Positions 7,619-16,073 of a stretch of DNA of 64,000 nt are shown here, piece after piece (the first letter of the stretch is position 1; each line of letters begins with the position of its first letter). The position numbers and the translations under genes are program-made. Under the pieces are notes generated by a model. The model did not search any database. It saw only the letters and a list, made by a program, of their open reading frames with translations, and was not told where the DNA came from. The stretch is from Algoriphagus aestuariicola (lineage in GTDB: Bacteria > Bacteroidota > Bacteroidia > Cytophagales > Cyclobacteriaceae), in assembly GCF_017254835.1 (NCBI RefSeq), contig NZ_JAFKCW010000003.1:248001-312000 (forward strand), in the 5' to 3' direction.

Positions 7619-9484
7619 ATGAAAACCCCGTTCAGCATTTTACTTAGTTTCTTTTTTCTGATGGGCACCGTGGGCTTTGCCCAAGAACACTCTATCCCCA
7701 AGCTGGAAAATCCCATCACCGTAGAGTACCTGAAAAAAAACTTGTGGAAATCCCAGCCACGATTGGTTTACAATTCCGGAATTCTCAAAAATCTCAAGTC
7801 ACGGCTCAAAACCGATTCCGTCCTGCAGAGCATGCATGCAGTGATTTTGGAGGACGCAGACGCCATCTTGGACCAGCCGCTGCTGAAACGGGAGCTTGAA
7901 GGCCGCCGCCTACTCGCTGTTTCCCGTGAAATGCTCTGGAGGATCAATATGCTGGGCTACCGGTACCTGATGGACCGAGAGCCTCGCATCCTCGACCGTA
8001 TCAACGAGGAAGTGCTTGCCGTCTGCGGTTTTTCCGACTGGAATCCTTCCCACTATCTCGACGTGGCCGAAATGTCCACTGCGGTGGCTTTTGCTCTGGA
8101 CTGGACCGCTGGTGACCTGCCAAAATCCACCCAGGACTTAGCAAAAAAATCCCTCATCGAAAAGGGTATCATCCCAAGCTGGCCTGAAAATGGTCAATCC
8201 CCGAGCTGGGCCTATGGTACGAACAACTGGAACCAAGTCTGCAACGGGGGAATGATTGCCGCGTCAATCGCCATCGCTGATCTCGATCCTGAGCTAGCCG
8301 CGAAGACCATTTGGCGAGCTTTGGATGGCTTACCCCATTCCTTAGTCGAATATGGGCCCGATGGGGTGTACCCCGAGGGCTCCACCTACTGGGCTTATGG
8401 CACGAGCTTCTCGGTGATCACCGCTGCGATGCTGGAGACCGCCTTCGGTCAGGATTTTGGGCACTGGGAATACCCGGGATTCCAAGAGAGCGCCGTCTTT
8501 CGAACGCTTGCCAATGCCCCCTCGGGTTGGTATTACAACTTTGCCGACTGTGGGGACCAGCGCAGTGAAGGGGGTGACGTCATCTTGGCTTGGTTTGCCG
8601 CCAAGTCTGGAAACCCCCATTTCTTCGAAAAAAAGCGGTTTTTAAAAGCTTCTCAGATTCCCGACAAGCTTTTTCGACTGAGTGGTGCCTCCATGGCCTG
8701 GCTTTCCCAATACCAGGAGGAGGACGGAGAAAAAGTCCCAACTGCTTGGAAAGGCGAGGGCTCCAATCCAGTAGTCATCTTCACCGGCGGAGAAGACGAT
8801 CCTCATGGCTATTATTTCGGGGGAAAAGGCGGTCGAGGCATGGTCAACCACGGAAATATGGACGGAGGCTCCTTTATCTTTGAGCTAAATGGTGTACGCT
8901 GGTCAATTGATCCAGGCAACCAAAACTACCATGAGCTGGAAAAAGTCGGGTTCGATCTATGGGGAAGGTGTCAAAGCTGCGAACGCTGGACCTTGCTCAC
9001 CAAAAACAACTTTGGCCATAGCACCATCACCATCAACGACTCCCTCCACCGCACCGATGGCCTAGTCACCTTGACCGACTTCAAAGACGGAACCAATCCT
9101 GAAGCGACTTTTGACCTGAGTCCTACCTTGGGTGATCTGGTCAAATCCGCCTCCCGCAAGTTCGTGAAAGACAGCCCGGCTTCTATCACCATCGAAGATG
9201 AGATTGAAATTTCGGAAAAAACCCAATTGATCACTTGGCAGATGATGACCATAGCTGACGTGGAAATCGCAGAGTATGGTGCGATTTTGACACAGGAAGG
9301 AAAATCCCTGAAGCTTGAAAACCTCTCCCACCCGGGCCTAAGCATTTCCGTAATATCACTTGATCCAGCTCCGCTCGCGCTCGACCGACAGATCGAAGGC
9401 CTCAAGCGCATCGAAATCCGAATTCCCGCCTGGTCTATCGAAGATGGGAAAACCCAAATCAAAGTGAGGCTATCCGGAGAATAA
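7619..9484 (+). CDS. Secreted heparinase II/III-family polysaccharide lyase
   Basis: 621 residues with a Sec signal peptide (about 1-21, ending GFAQ). An alpha-helical toroid region (about 40-380) contains the NNWNQVCNGG segment typical of heparinase II/III and alginate/chondroitin AC-type lyases. A beta-sandwich domain (about 390-621) begins with NHGNMDGGSF near residue 410, which corresponds to the conserved NHG/HxD signature. Members cut uronic-acid polysaccharides by beta-elimination in the periplasm or outside the cell. No SusC/SusD pair or other lyase is adjacent, so this is not a standard polysaccharide-utilisation locus. The sulfotransferase upstream is about 380 bases away with different composition and is probably not in the same operon. 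Exact substrate cannot be told from sequence. Confidence 0.85.
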   Translation: MKTPFSILLSFFFLMGTVGFAQEHSIPKLENPITVEYLKKNLWKSQPRLVYNSGILKNLKSRLKTDSVLQSMHAVILEDADAILDQPLLKRELEGRRLLAVSREMLWRINMLGYRYLMDREPRILDRINEEVLAVCGFSDWNPSHYLDVAEMSTAVAFALDWTAGDLPKSTQDLAKKSLIEKGIIPSWPENGQSPSWAYGTNNWNQVCNGGMIAASIAIADLDPELAAKTIWRALDGLPHSLVEYGPDGVYPEGSTYWAYGTSFSVITAAMLETAFGQDFGHWEYPGFQESAVFRTLANAPSGWYYNFADCGDQRSEGGDVILAWFAAKSGNPHFFEKKRFLKASQIPDKLFRLSGASMAWLSQYQEEDGEKVPTAWKGEGSNPVVIFTGGEDDPHGYYFGGKGGRGMVNHGNMDGGSFIFELNGVRWSIDPGNQNYHELEKVGFDLWGRCQSCERWTLLTKNNFGHSTITINDSLHRTDGLVTLTDFKDGTNPEATFDLSPTLGDLVKSASRKFVKDSPASITIEDEIEISEKTQLITWQMMTIADVEIAEYGAILTQEGKSLKLENLSHPGLSISVISLDPAPLALDRQIEGLKRIEIRIPAWSIEDGKTQIKVRLSGE

Positions 9485-9526
9485 CAACAGCGCAGCAATT
9501 TGCAAATCCCCTAAACTAAGCAGACC

Positions 9527-9919
9527 ATGAACCCAGAAATCCAAAGTTACAACCAAAACCAAATCCACCCTGACCAGGAAATCTGTAAGCTCCTAGCTGA
9601 GACGATTGACCGAGAGCTGCCCGATGCAGAAAGCAAAGTGTGGCATGCGCATCCGGTATGGTTTCTCGAGGGTAATCCCATCGTAGGCTACAGCAAACAG
9701 AAAAAGGGCATGCGGTTGATGTTTTGGAGCGGGGCGGATTTTGGGGAAGAATCACTCGCCGTACTCGGAGAAAAATTCAAGGACGCCTCCATCTTCTATC
9801 ATGAAGCCTCGGAAATCAACCTGGAAGACTTCAAGCGCTGGCTGCAAAAGTCCCGGGAAATCCAATGGGACTACAAAAACATCGTAAAAAGAAAAGGAAG
9901 GCTGGACAGGCTGAAATGA
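9527..9919 (+). CDS. DUF1801-domain protein
   Basis: 130 residues spanning a single DUF1801 (YdhG-like) domain. Typical features are the PDAESKVWHAHPVWFLEGNPIVG-like strand region (about 32-53), the MRLMFWSGADF segment and the C-terminal helix pair ending in basic residues. No signal peptide or membrane segment is seen, so the protein is cytosolic. The family has no assigned biochemical role. It follows the lyase by 42 bases on the same strand and might be carried on its transcript, though nothing suggests a shared function. Confidence 0.8.
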   Translation: MNPEIQSYNQNQIHPDQEICKLLAETIDRELPDAESKVWHAHPVWFLEGNPIVGYSKQKKGMRLMFWSGADFGEESLAVLGEKFKDASIFYHEASEINLEDFKRWLQKSREIQWDYKNIVKRKGRLDRLK

Positions 9920-10091
9920 AAAAAAGCTACCCTTAATTTCCGCGAGCTGAGAAATTCCCCAGCAACTCGATGGCCGGAAAACCGAGGGCGGCAGCCATTT
10001 ATTTTTAATTATTACAATTCCATATTACCTGACTTTCAGAACACTATTGCTCTTTTTTGGGTAAATTCCTCAGAAACAAAACCACAAAGCC

Positions 10092-10331
10092 ATGTCTATC
10101 CGTATTGCCTCCAGCTGCAACCACTGCAATTCTTTTACCGAAGCCCATCTGTGTAAAACCCACGAGCTGAAAGTAAGCGAAGAATATACCTGCGACCAGT
10201 TTTCTATCCTGCAGCAGCTCAACAACTCCATGCACTGCAACAGCTGCGTACGCCATCACCGTGCCGACTGCGCACATCCCGATCTGGCTGCCGACGGCAT
10301 GCTCTGCGCCAGCTGGGCTCCAAAAGTGTAG
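10092..10331 (+). CDS. Small cysteine-rich protein with a duplicated four-Cys motif
   Basis: 79 residues with eight cysteines at 9, 12, 21, 34 and 49, 52, 60, 72. The two halves share the spacing CxxC-x(7-8)-C-x(11-12)-C, which suggests two small metal-binding knuckles made by internal duplication. The first three cysteines of each half are accompanied by histidines (H11, H19, H24; H48, H55, H56, H62). No signal peptide is seen, so the protein is probably cytosolic and binds zinc. I do not recognise a named family. It stands alone, convergent with xerD, with a shared hairpin terminator downstream. It is supported as a real gene by the regular cysteine pattern, the in-frame ATG and the terminator. 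Confidence 0.7.
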   Translation: MSIRIASSCNHCNSFTEAHLCKTHELKVSEEYTCDQFSILQQLNNSMHCNSCVRHHRADCAHPDLAADGMLCASWAPKV

Positions 10332-10371
10332 ACCAACCGACCACCTATCGCAATAACAGATAGATCCCAAA

Positions 10372-10410
10372 TAAAGAGTTGGCAAGGTCCGGTTTGTCAA
10401 CTCTATTTTA
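10372..10410. terminator. Bidirectional hairpin between the Cys-rich gene and xerD
   Basis: AAAGAGTTG pairs with CAACTCT after a loop, with A-rich sequence on the left and T-rich sequence on the right. It can end transcripts of the two convergent genes. Confidence 0.65.
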
Positions 10411-11304
10411 TTTCCTCGGATGAAAATCTGTCAGGGTCTGCCTTAAATAATCCCGATCCAAGTGCGTATAAATCTCGGTCGTCGTGATGCTCTCGTGTCC
10501 CAGCATCTCCTGCACGGCCCTTAGGTCGGCGCCCCCCTCGATGAGATGCGTGGCAAAGGAGTGACGAAAAGTATGGGGACTGATATTTTTATGGATTCCG
10601 GCTTGCTCGGCGGTTTTTTTGATGATCAGGAAGATCATCACCCGGGTGAGCTTCTGCCCCCGGCGGTTGAGAAAAACAAACTCTTCATGGCCCTTGGTGG
10701 GAATCTGATGAACCCGAACCTGATCCTGATAGATTTTGAGATACTTTAGGGCATCTTTCCCGATCGGTACGAGTCGCTCCTTATTTCCCTTTCCCACGAT
10801 CTTCAAAAAGCCAATTTCCGCAAAAATTTGGCCCTTTTTCAATTCGGTCAGTTCAGACACGCGAAGTCCGGAGCTGTAGAGCATTTCCAGTATAGCCCGA
10901 TTCCGATGGCCTTCCGGCTCACCAAGGGGAATGGCTTCCAACAATTGTTCGATTTCTTGGAAACTGAGTGTATCGGGAAGTTTTCTTCCAAGCTTGGGCG
11001 CTTCGAGTAGCTGGGAGGGGTCTTCTTTGACCCGGTCCTCGTACATGAGAAAGCGATAGAATGCTTTTACCCCCGAGATGATCCGCGCTTGGGTAAAAGG
11101 GGAAATCTCCAACGCCGCCAAGGCATTAACAAAACGGCGAAGGTGCTCCAACTCCATCTCCAAAGGGCTTTTTCCAGAAAATTCGGCAGTGGCAAAAGCA
11201 GCCAGCTTTTCCACGTCTCTGGTGTAAGCTTCAATGGAGTTTTCACTCAGGGAGCGCTCGAGCTTTAGGTAATGTCGGAATTGACGGATAAGTTGAGGCC
11301 ACAT
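10408..11304 (-). CDS. xerD: XerD-type tyrosine recombinase
   Basis: Site-specific recombinase that resolves chromosome dimers at dif with XerC. From the ATG at 11304 it has 298 residues: an N-terminal SAM-like core-binding domain (about 5-85) and a catalytic domain (about 105-295). The catalytic residues are visible: Arg in SSGLRVSEL, Lys in VGKGNKERLVPI, the HxxR pair in SPHTFRHSFATHL, His in MLGHES and the nucleophile Tyr in IYTHLD. The length and the absence of phage or integron genes nearby fit the housekeeping recombinase rather than a mobile-element integrase. A start five codons upstream (11319) is possible. Confidence 0.92.
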   Translation of the reverse strand: MWPQLIRQFRHYLKLERSLSENSIEAYTRDVEKLAAFATAEFSGKSPLEMELEHLRRFVNALAALEISPFTQARIISGVKAFYRFLMYEDRVKEDPSQLLEAPKLGRKLPDTLSFQEIEQLLEAIPLGEPEGHRNRAILEMLYSSGLRVSELTELKKGQIFAEIGFLKIVGKGNKERLVPIGKDALKYLKIYQDQVRVHQIPTKGHEEFVFLNRRGQKLTRVMIFLIIKKTAEQAGIHKNISPHTFRHSFATHLIEGGADLRAVQEMLGHESITTTEIYTHLDRDYLRQTLTDFHPRK

Positions 11305-11314
11305 AGTAGTCAAA

Positions 11315-11440
11315 ATCAACCCTCCAAGGGTTCCAAAACCAATGGAGGGTTTGGTTGATCATCGTAAGGATGTAAAGTTGGAAAGTTGGACCAACCTTAC
11401 AACCTTGTCGCCCTGCAACTTTCCGACTTTTTTTCAAAAC
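11315..11440. repeat. Imperfect palindromic intergenic repeats
   Basis: The segment 11315-11359 forms an imperfect inverted repeat (ATCAACCCTCCA near the left end, TGGAGGG and GGTTGAT on the right). It is followed by several reiterated, mutually complementary short words such as AAAGTTGGAAAGTTGG and CCAACCTTACAACCTTG up to about 11440. The tract looks like decayed short intergenic repeat DNA and could fold into hairpins. A related-looking tract occurs at 45385-45445. Confidence 0.45.
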
Positions 11441-11482
11441 ATTGTCATATAAACTCCCCGGTCTGCCGATTAAGTAGTGTAA

Positions 11483-11965
11483 ATGAACCGCAACCAGCTA
11501 GAAATTTTTCTCCGCGATCACCATAGAGAAGCCTTCCTTTGGGCCAGGCAATGCTGTGGTTTTGACGGGGAAATGGCCAAGGATGTGATTCAGCAGACCT
11601 ATTTGAAAATCCTGGAGGGCAAAGCCCGCCTAAAGCACGACGGCAATTGCAAAACCTGGTTGTTTTCCGTCATCCGATTTACGTCTATCGACGAATTGAG
11701 GAAATCTGGGAAATCGCAAAGTTTGGACCCGGAAGTGGAAATCATCTGGGAAGAACAGGAACCCGAGCCGGAAAACTATGAAGGGATGGTTCGCCGCCTT
11801 CCGAGAATGCAGCAGGAGGTGATGTTGATGGTGTTTTACCACGAGATGACACTGGAGCAGTGCGCCGCTGTGATGCAACTGCACATCGGCACGGTACGCA
11901 CGCACTACGACCGGGGAAAGAAAAGACTGAAGGAATGGATCGAAAAAACACGGGTGACGCAATGA
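11483..11965 (+). CDS. ECF-type RNA polymerase sigma factor
   Basis: 160 residues with sigma-70 region 2 (about 8-75; DVIQQTYLKILEGK and KTWLFSVIRF are typical) and region 4 (about 105-155; LPRMQQEVMLMVFYHEMTLEQ followed by a helix-turn-helix). ECF sigma factors direct transcription of envelope or stress genes and are usually held by a membrane anti-sigma factor. A small single-span membrane protein and a Spy-like secreted protein follow on the same strand within about 90 and 30 bases, consistent with a self-contained envelope-stress operon. Region 3 is absent as expected. The regulated promoters are unknown. Confidence 0.9.
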   Translation: MNRNQLEIFLRDHHREAFLWARQCCGFDGEMAKDVIQQTYLKILEGKARLKHDGNCKTWLFSVIRFTSIDELRKSGKSQSLDPEVEIIWEEQEPEPENYEGMVRRLPRMQQEVMLMVFYHEMTLEQCAAVMQLHIGTVRTHYDRGKKRLKEWIEKTRVTQ

Positions 11966-12045
11966 AATCGAGCATGCGGGCATTGGTATACAGTGGAATG
12001 ATTAGTAGCTATGCGAGATTCCATGTCGCCTTAAAGAAACAATGA
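11962..12045 (+). CDS. Possible 27-residue translationally coupled small ORF
   Basis: An ATG at 11962 overlaps the sigma-factor stop codon as ATGA, and the frame runs 27 codons to a TGA seven bases before the next gene. The peptide (starting MKSSMRALVYSGMISSYA) has a mildly hydrophobic, basic, signal-like character but no recognised family. It could be a real coupled micro-ORF or chance. Support is limited to its position. Confidence 0.25.
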   Translation: MKSSMRALVYSGMISSYARFHVALKKQ

Positions 12046-12052
12046 AAAGCAC

Positions 12053-12382
12053 ATGAAACGAGTTGAAGAAGACCAAGACTTACGCGGCTTTTTCGATGCG
12101 ATGATCGAGAAAGACCTGGATATACCCACTCCGGATTTTCCGGAGGTGAAAAAGCCAAAAACCATTAGTTGGTGGATTCCGGCAGGAATTGCCGCTTCGT
12201 TGGCAGCAGGATTTTTTCTCTTTTTGGAAAAAGAACCCGTCACCCCTCCAGCTCCCATCGGCGAGGTGATCATCATCACGCTGGAGGAAGGTCCAGATCA
12301 GGAATTGCAGTTTAACATCGAAGAAACTACGGAAATGGAAATTTGGGAGTCACCCACTGCCTCCCTCCTGACAGAATTTTAA
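12053..12382 (+). CDS. Small single-span membrane protein, candidate anti-sigma factor
   Basis: 109 residues. A charged, cytoplasmic N-terminus (about 1-37, with RGFFDAMIEKDLDIPTP) is followed by one transmembrane helix (about 40-58) and an acidic periplasmic tail (about 60-109). This is the topology of anti-sigma factors that accompany ECF sigma genes, but I see no clear zinc-binding HxxxCxxC motif and no FecR domain, so the assignment rests on gene order. It lies between the ECF sigma gene and a Spy-like periplasmic protein. The acidic tail could interact with the next protein; that is inference. Confidence 0.6.
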   Translation: MKRVEEDQDLRGFFDAMIEKDLDIPTPDFPEVKKPKTISWWIPAGIAASLAAGFFLFLEKEPVTPPAPIGEVIIITLEEGPDQELQFNIEETTEMEIWESPTASLLTEF

Positions 12383-12413
12383 AACTTAACCAACTTCTTA
12401 ACATCCTAAACTC

Positions 12414-13175
12414 ATGAAAAACACCCTTTTATTCTTATTTGTCCTACTTGCAGGATATGCTCAGGGACAGGTCGTGGCTACAGGATCCCCGGCTATGACC
12501 TATGTGAGCAAAGGTTCCGGGGACATGTTTCAAAGTAATCTTTATTCGGCGGACCGAATCATGGATATGAGAGACAAGCTTAACCTAACGGACGCTCAGG
12601 CCACCAAGATCAAAAAAATCCATGCGGAAAATGCCGGACAATTTTCCACCCTAAAATGGGATTTGGAAGAAGAGAACGCTAAGCTGAAAAAGATGCTTGA
12701 GCCCAATAAAATTGACCAAGTAGCGGTAAACAAGCAGATGGACAAAATCCTCGATCTGGAAAACCAGCTGAAGAAAAAGCAGCTCAACAATCTGGTCGCC
12801 ATCAAAAACGAGTTGACTGAAGAACAGCTGATAACTTTGGCCCAAAACCAAGTCTATGTTGTTCGTGCTGATGGCGTAAAAGGCCCTGTAAAAATCGTGG
12901 ATGGGGTAGCGATTTCATCTTCTGTATCTGGTTACACCACCGCCTACGATTCGCCAAAAGTGGCGCTCAGCATTGCGGGAACACCCTCTGGGGCGCAGCC
13001 GGTATTCTATATCGAAACCAAGAGCGGCCTTAAAAAAGTCCCCACTTTGGAAGGAGTTAACCCGAAAGACATCGAGGCAATCAATGTGCTCAAAGGCGAC
13101 GAAGCGACAAAATTGTATGGAAAAGATGGGGAAAACGGCGTAATCGTGATCAAGCTGAAGAATAAGCCAGAATAA
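12414..13175 (+). CDS. Secreted Spy-like coiled-coil protein with TonB-plug-like C-terminus
   Basis: 253 residues with a signal peptide (about 1-19). Residues 45-145 form a long charged helical region with two LTxxQ-type motifs (LTDAQ at 58-62, LTEEQ at 134-138), the hallmark of Spy/CpxP-family periplasmic chaperones and stress sensors. The last 35 residues are unrelated: NPKDIEAINVLKG, then LYGKDGENGVIVIKLK (to residue 249), which copies the end of a TonB-dependent receptor plug domain. No beta-barrel follows. Gene order (ECF sigma, membrane protein, then this) suggests a periplasmic stress sensor or effector of that sigma system. The fusion is clear in sequence; its function is inference. 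Confidence 0.75.
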   Translation: MKNTLLFLFVLLAGYAQGQVVATGSPAMTYVSKGSGDMFQSNLYSADRIMDMRDKLNLTDAQATKIKKIHAENAGQFSTLKWDLEEENAKLKKMLEPNKIDQVAVNKQMDKILDLENQLKKKQLNNLVAIKNELTEEQLITLAQNQVYVVRADGVKGPVKIVDGVAISSSVSGYTTAYDSPKVALSIAGTPSGAQPVFYIETKSGLKKVPTLEGVNPKDIEAINVLKGDEATKLYGKDGENGVIVIKLKNKPE

Positions 13176-13198
13176 GTTCTCAAACCTGCATGACGACA

Positions 13199-13229
13199 AA
13201 AAAGGAAGCTCGAAAGCTTCCTTTTTTGT
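13199..13229. terminator. Bidirectional terminator between convergent genes
   Basis: Stem AAAGGAAGCT/AGCTTCCTTT with loop CGAA, flanked by an A run on the left and a T run on the right. It serves the Spy-like gene and possibly the convergent DUF885 gene. Confidence 0.8.
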
Positions 13230-13269
13230 TGATCAAAGTGCGGCCAAAAGCCTTGAAAGATGGCTGGTG

Positions 13270-14952
13270 TCAATCCAAAAACTTCCAGCTCGCCTTGTGG
13301 TTTTTGTCCAATGGTTTGCCGGTGACTTTGGCTCGCAAGATCTCAATCGGCATCGCATTTTGGGTCATGATCAAGTCGTGGAACTCCTTCTCTGGCATTT
13401 TTCCTGAATCCACCATTTCTTTTCTTAGGGAATAGATCTCTAAGGCTCCGATCATGTAGGCAATTTGATACAGCGGTCCGTAGCTTCCTTCAAATGATCT
13501 TCTTACCTCCGCCTCGGCATTGGCGCGCTCATGGCCTACCTTGTCGACCAAGAGGTCTATGCATTGTTGCGGTGTCATCTGCTCAAGATGATAACTGAGC
13601 GAAAAAATAATCCTCGCGCAACGGTGCATTCTCCAGAATAGCATACCCACCTTGTCTTTGGCATCTCTTGGGAAATTGCGATCCCAAAGCACAAACTCCC
13701 AATAGAGCGCCCATCCTTCCGTCCAAAACGGCGTACCAAACATCCGGCGATGCGTCATGTAGCGCTGATTCATGAATTGCTGCAAATGATGACCAGGGAT
13801 CAACTCGTGCTGAACAGTGGCGCGGGAGAAATGCGGGTTGTTCCCCCGCATGGACATCATCTTGTCCTCATGGCTCATTTCCGAGGTTGGATAAGCGATT
13901 TGGATTACTTCACCGCCAAGGAAGAACGGACTCACTCGTTGCCGCTCGGGAGAAATCATGATTGTTCTCCAAGTCTCTTTCGCTAGCGGAGGCACGGTGA
14001 TCCAGCCGTTTTCCTCCATGATTCCAATAGCTTCCTCACCCAATCTGGCCACCTCTTCCGGCCAAGCTCCAGCTGGCAGATAGGTGTTTTTCACCATTTC
14101 CAGAGCGGCTTTCCAGTCATTGCCGAAGCCAAGTTCGTTGGAAGCTTTGAGCATTTCTTTCTCACACCAAGCAAACTGCTTCTCCGCCTCGGCGATCAAT
14201 TCCTCAGGCGTATAGGCGATCATTTCAAAGCCCAGTTGTTTTTCCAGGGCTTCGCGTCCGATGGGCTTTCCGATGATCCCAGAGCCGTCATCTTTTACCG
14301 AATTGGTATAGTGCTCGCGCAAAGCTTTGGCATAGGCATTCATACTGGCATCCAATTTTTTCCAAGGCTCAGGCATCCACCAAGTGAAGGAAGGATCGTA
14401 GTCGAAATAAAAGTCATAAGCTTCTTTGACCACTTTGTTCAAGCTCTCGACAGCTTGGGCTGCAAGGTCGGCCTTTTGCCAAGAGGTGTATTTTGAGGTG
14501 GACGGCAAAGCCTTGAGTTGGGCATCCACGGCTTTTGCGACTTCATTCCAAGTGGCCGCAAGTTTTTGGGATTCAGGTTGCTTCGCCCTCCTTCGAGCAA
14601 CGACAAATTCTTCAAGGGGCTTTCCAAAGGCTACCACCGAGTTGATTTCTGAAAATGCCCGCTGGTCCAGATCCAAAACAGCCAGCTCTTCTTCAAGGAA
14701 ATTTCGGAACAGGACGTAGTCTATCTTGCCATCCTCGGAAAGGCTGCCATAGTTTTGCGACTTCAAAGTCTTCAGGTAATCTTGGTTGAATGCCTGCATT
14801 CGGGTAAAATATTCCTCGGAAAGACGATTGGTATAAAGTCTTCCAAGGGCTCCGCGATCCGCCTGGTAGGTTTGGATCAGGGTCACCAGCTCGGTTGCCC
14901 AAGTCAGCGTCGTGCAAAAAACAAGCACGAAGGATAGTAAGGTCTTTTTCAT
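13270..14952 (-). CDS. Secreted DUF885-family metallopeptidase-like protein
   Basis: 560 residues from the ATG at 14952, where a signal peptide begins (about 1-19, ending TWA). The DUF885 domain fills almost the whole mature protein and contains the zinc-site motif HELIPGHH (about 382-389) followed by a TEGWALYWE segment that supplies a likely Glu ligand. The family is related to M32-like and dipeptidase-type zinc peptidases and is widely held to be peptidase, though few members are characterised. The frame stays open to 15060, but the extra 36 residues lack a signal peptide and are unlikely to be used. It is divergent from the ABC transporter genes and convergent with the sigma operon. Confidence 0.88.
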   Translation of the reverse strand: MKKTLLSFVLVFCTTLTWATELVTLIQTYQADRGALGRLYTNRLSEEYFTRMQAFNQDYLKTLKSQNYGSLSEDGKIDYVLFRNFLEEELAVLDLDQRAFSEINSVVAFGKPLEEFVVARRRAKQPESQKLAATWNEVAKAVDAQLKALPSTSKYTSWQKADLAAQAVESLNKVVKEAYDFYFDYDPSFTWWMPEPWKKLDASMNAYAKALREHYTNSVKDDGSGIIGKPIGREALEKQLGFEMIAYTPEELIAEAEKQFAWCEKEMLKASNELGFGNDWKAALEMVKNTYLPAGAWPEEVARLGEEAIGIMEENGWITVPPLAKETWRTIMISPERQRVSPFFLGGEVIQIAYPTSEMSHEDKMMSMRGNNPHFSRATVQHELIPGHHLQQFMNQRYMTHRRMFGTPFWTEGWALYWEFVLWDRNFPRDAKDKVGMLFWRMHRCARIIFSLSYHLEQMTPQQCIDLLVDKVGHERANAEAEVRRSFEGSYGPLYQIAYMIGALEIYSLRKEMVDSGKMPEKEFHDLIMTQNAMPIEILRAKVTGKPLDKNHKASWKFLD

Positions 14953-15180
14953 GGTTGGGGTTTTTCTTTGGTCTTTTTTTGAACAAGGAACTGACCAATT
15001 AGGGCTATTTTTTTGATTTCCGCTTGACCAATCACGGAATTTATTGCCCATCGCCTCCATAAAACGATTTTAACATCTTTTGTAAAACCCTTTACTGTCA
15101 ATTCATTATATTAAAAAACCAAACTACTGGATCACGTCGATCCAGAAATACTTTTCCCTAACACTCCACACCAACAATCC

Positions 15181-16068
15181 ATGGAATTAGTCATCTCCAA
15201 TCTCACCAAAACCTACCCAAATGGGGTTAGGGCTTTGAACTCCATTTCCCTGACCGTTCCTCAGGGCATGTTTGGCCTACTCGGCCCCAACGGCGCCGGA
15301 AAGTCCACACTGATGCGAACCATTGCCACGCTGCAGGAAGCCGATCTGGGAACCATCACTTTGGACGGAATAGATGTATTAAAAGACAAACAGGCCGTGC
15401 GGGAACGCTTGGGCTATTTGCCTCAGGATTTCGGGCTGTATCCAAAGATCAGTGCCGAAACCATGCTCGACCATATCGCCCAAATGAAAGGGATAGGAAA
15501 AAAGACAGAAAGAAAAGAGCTGGTCGAAGCGCTGTTGAACCGGGTTAACCTTTTTAAAGATCGAAAAAAGGCGTTAGGCACATTTTCAGGAGGGATGCGG
15601 CAGCGCTTTGGGATTGCCCAAGCTTTGGTGGGAAACCCCTCTCTAATTATCGTGGATGAGCCTACGGCAGGTCTTGATCCATCCGAACGAAATCGCTTTT
15701 ATAATCTGCTCTCAGAAATCGGTGAAAACACCATTGTCATACTCTCCACCCACATCGTCGAAGATGTGAATACGCTTTGCTCCAATATGGCCATCATCTG
15801 TATGGGAGAGGTATTGATGCAGGGAAAACCCAAAGACGGGCTGGCGATGGTGAATGGGAAGATCTTCCAAAAATCCATCGAGAAATCCGATCTCGACCAG
15901 TACCGGAAAGAATATCAAGTAATCTCAACCAAACTAATCTCCGGCAAGCTAAGCTTGAGGATAGAAAGCGAAGAGGCTCCCGGAAATGGCTTCGAGCCTG
16001 TCCCCGCGGATTTGGAGGACGTTTACTTCAGCTTTATTTCCCGCAAAGTCGACCCCATCACGATCTAG
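15181..16068 (+). CDS. ABC transporter ATP-binding protein
   Basis: 295 residues. The ATPase domain (about 1-215) has Walker A GPNGAGKST (near 37-45), Q-loop LPQDFGLYP, signature FSGGMRQR, Walker B LIIVDEPTAGLDP and the switch His in STHIVED. The last 80 residues form a small C-terminal extension of the type seen in ABC-2 drug/lipid exporters. It precedes the permease-peptidase fusion by five bases, so the two encode one transporter. The exported or extruded substrate is unknown. Confidence 0.92.
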   Translation: MELVISNLTKTYPNGVRALNSISLTVPQGMFGLLGPNGAGKSTLMRTIATLQEADLGTITLDGIDVLKDKQAVRERLGYLPQDFGLYPKISAETMLDHIAQMKGIGKKTERKELVEALLNRVNLFKDRKKALGTFSGGMRQRFGIAQALVGNPSLIIVDEPTAGLDPSERNRFYNLLSEIGENTIVILSTHIVEDVNTLCSNMAIICMGEVLMQGKPKDGLAMVNGKIFQKSIEKSDLDQYRKEYQVISTKLISGKLSLRIESEEAPGNGFEPVPADLEDVYFSFISRKVDPITI

Positions 16069-16073
16069 CAACT

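Noticed and set aside
7619-9484. Heparinase-type gene as part of a polysaccharide-utilisation locus
   Set aside because: No SusC/SusD pair, sulfatase or further glycan enzyme is adjacent, so the gene alone is not evidence of such a locus.
10408-11304. XerD-type gene as evidence for an integrated mobile element
   Set aside because: Full-length housekeeping form with no adjacent att repeats, phage or plasmid genes; better explained as chromosomal xerD.
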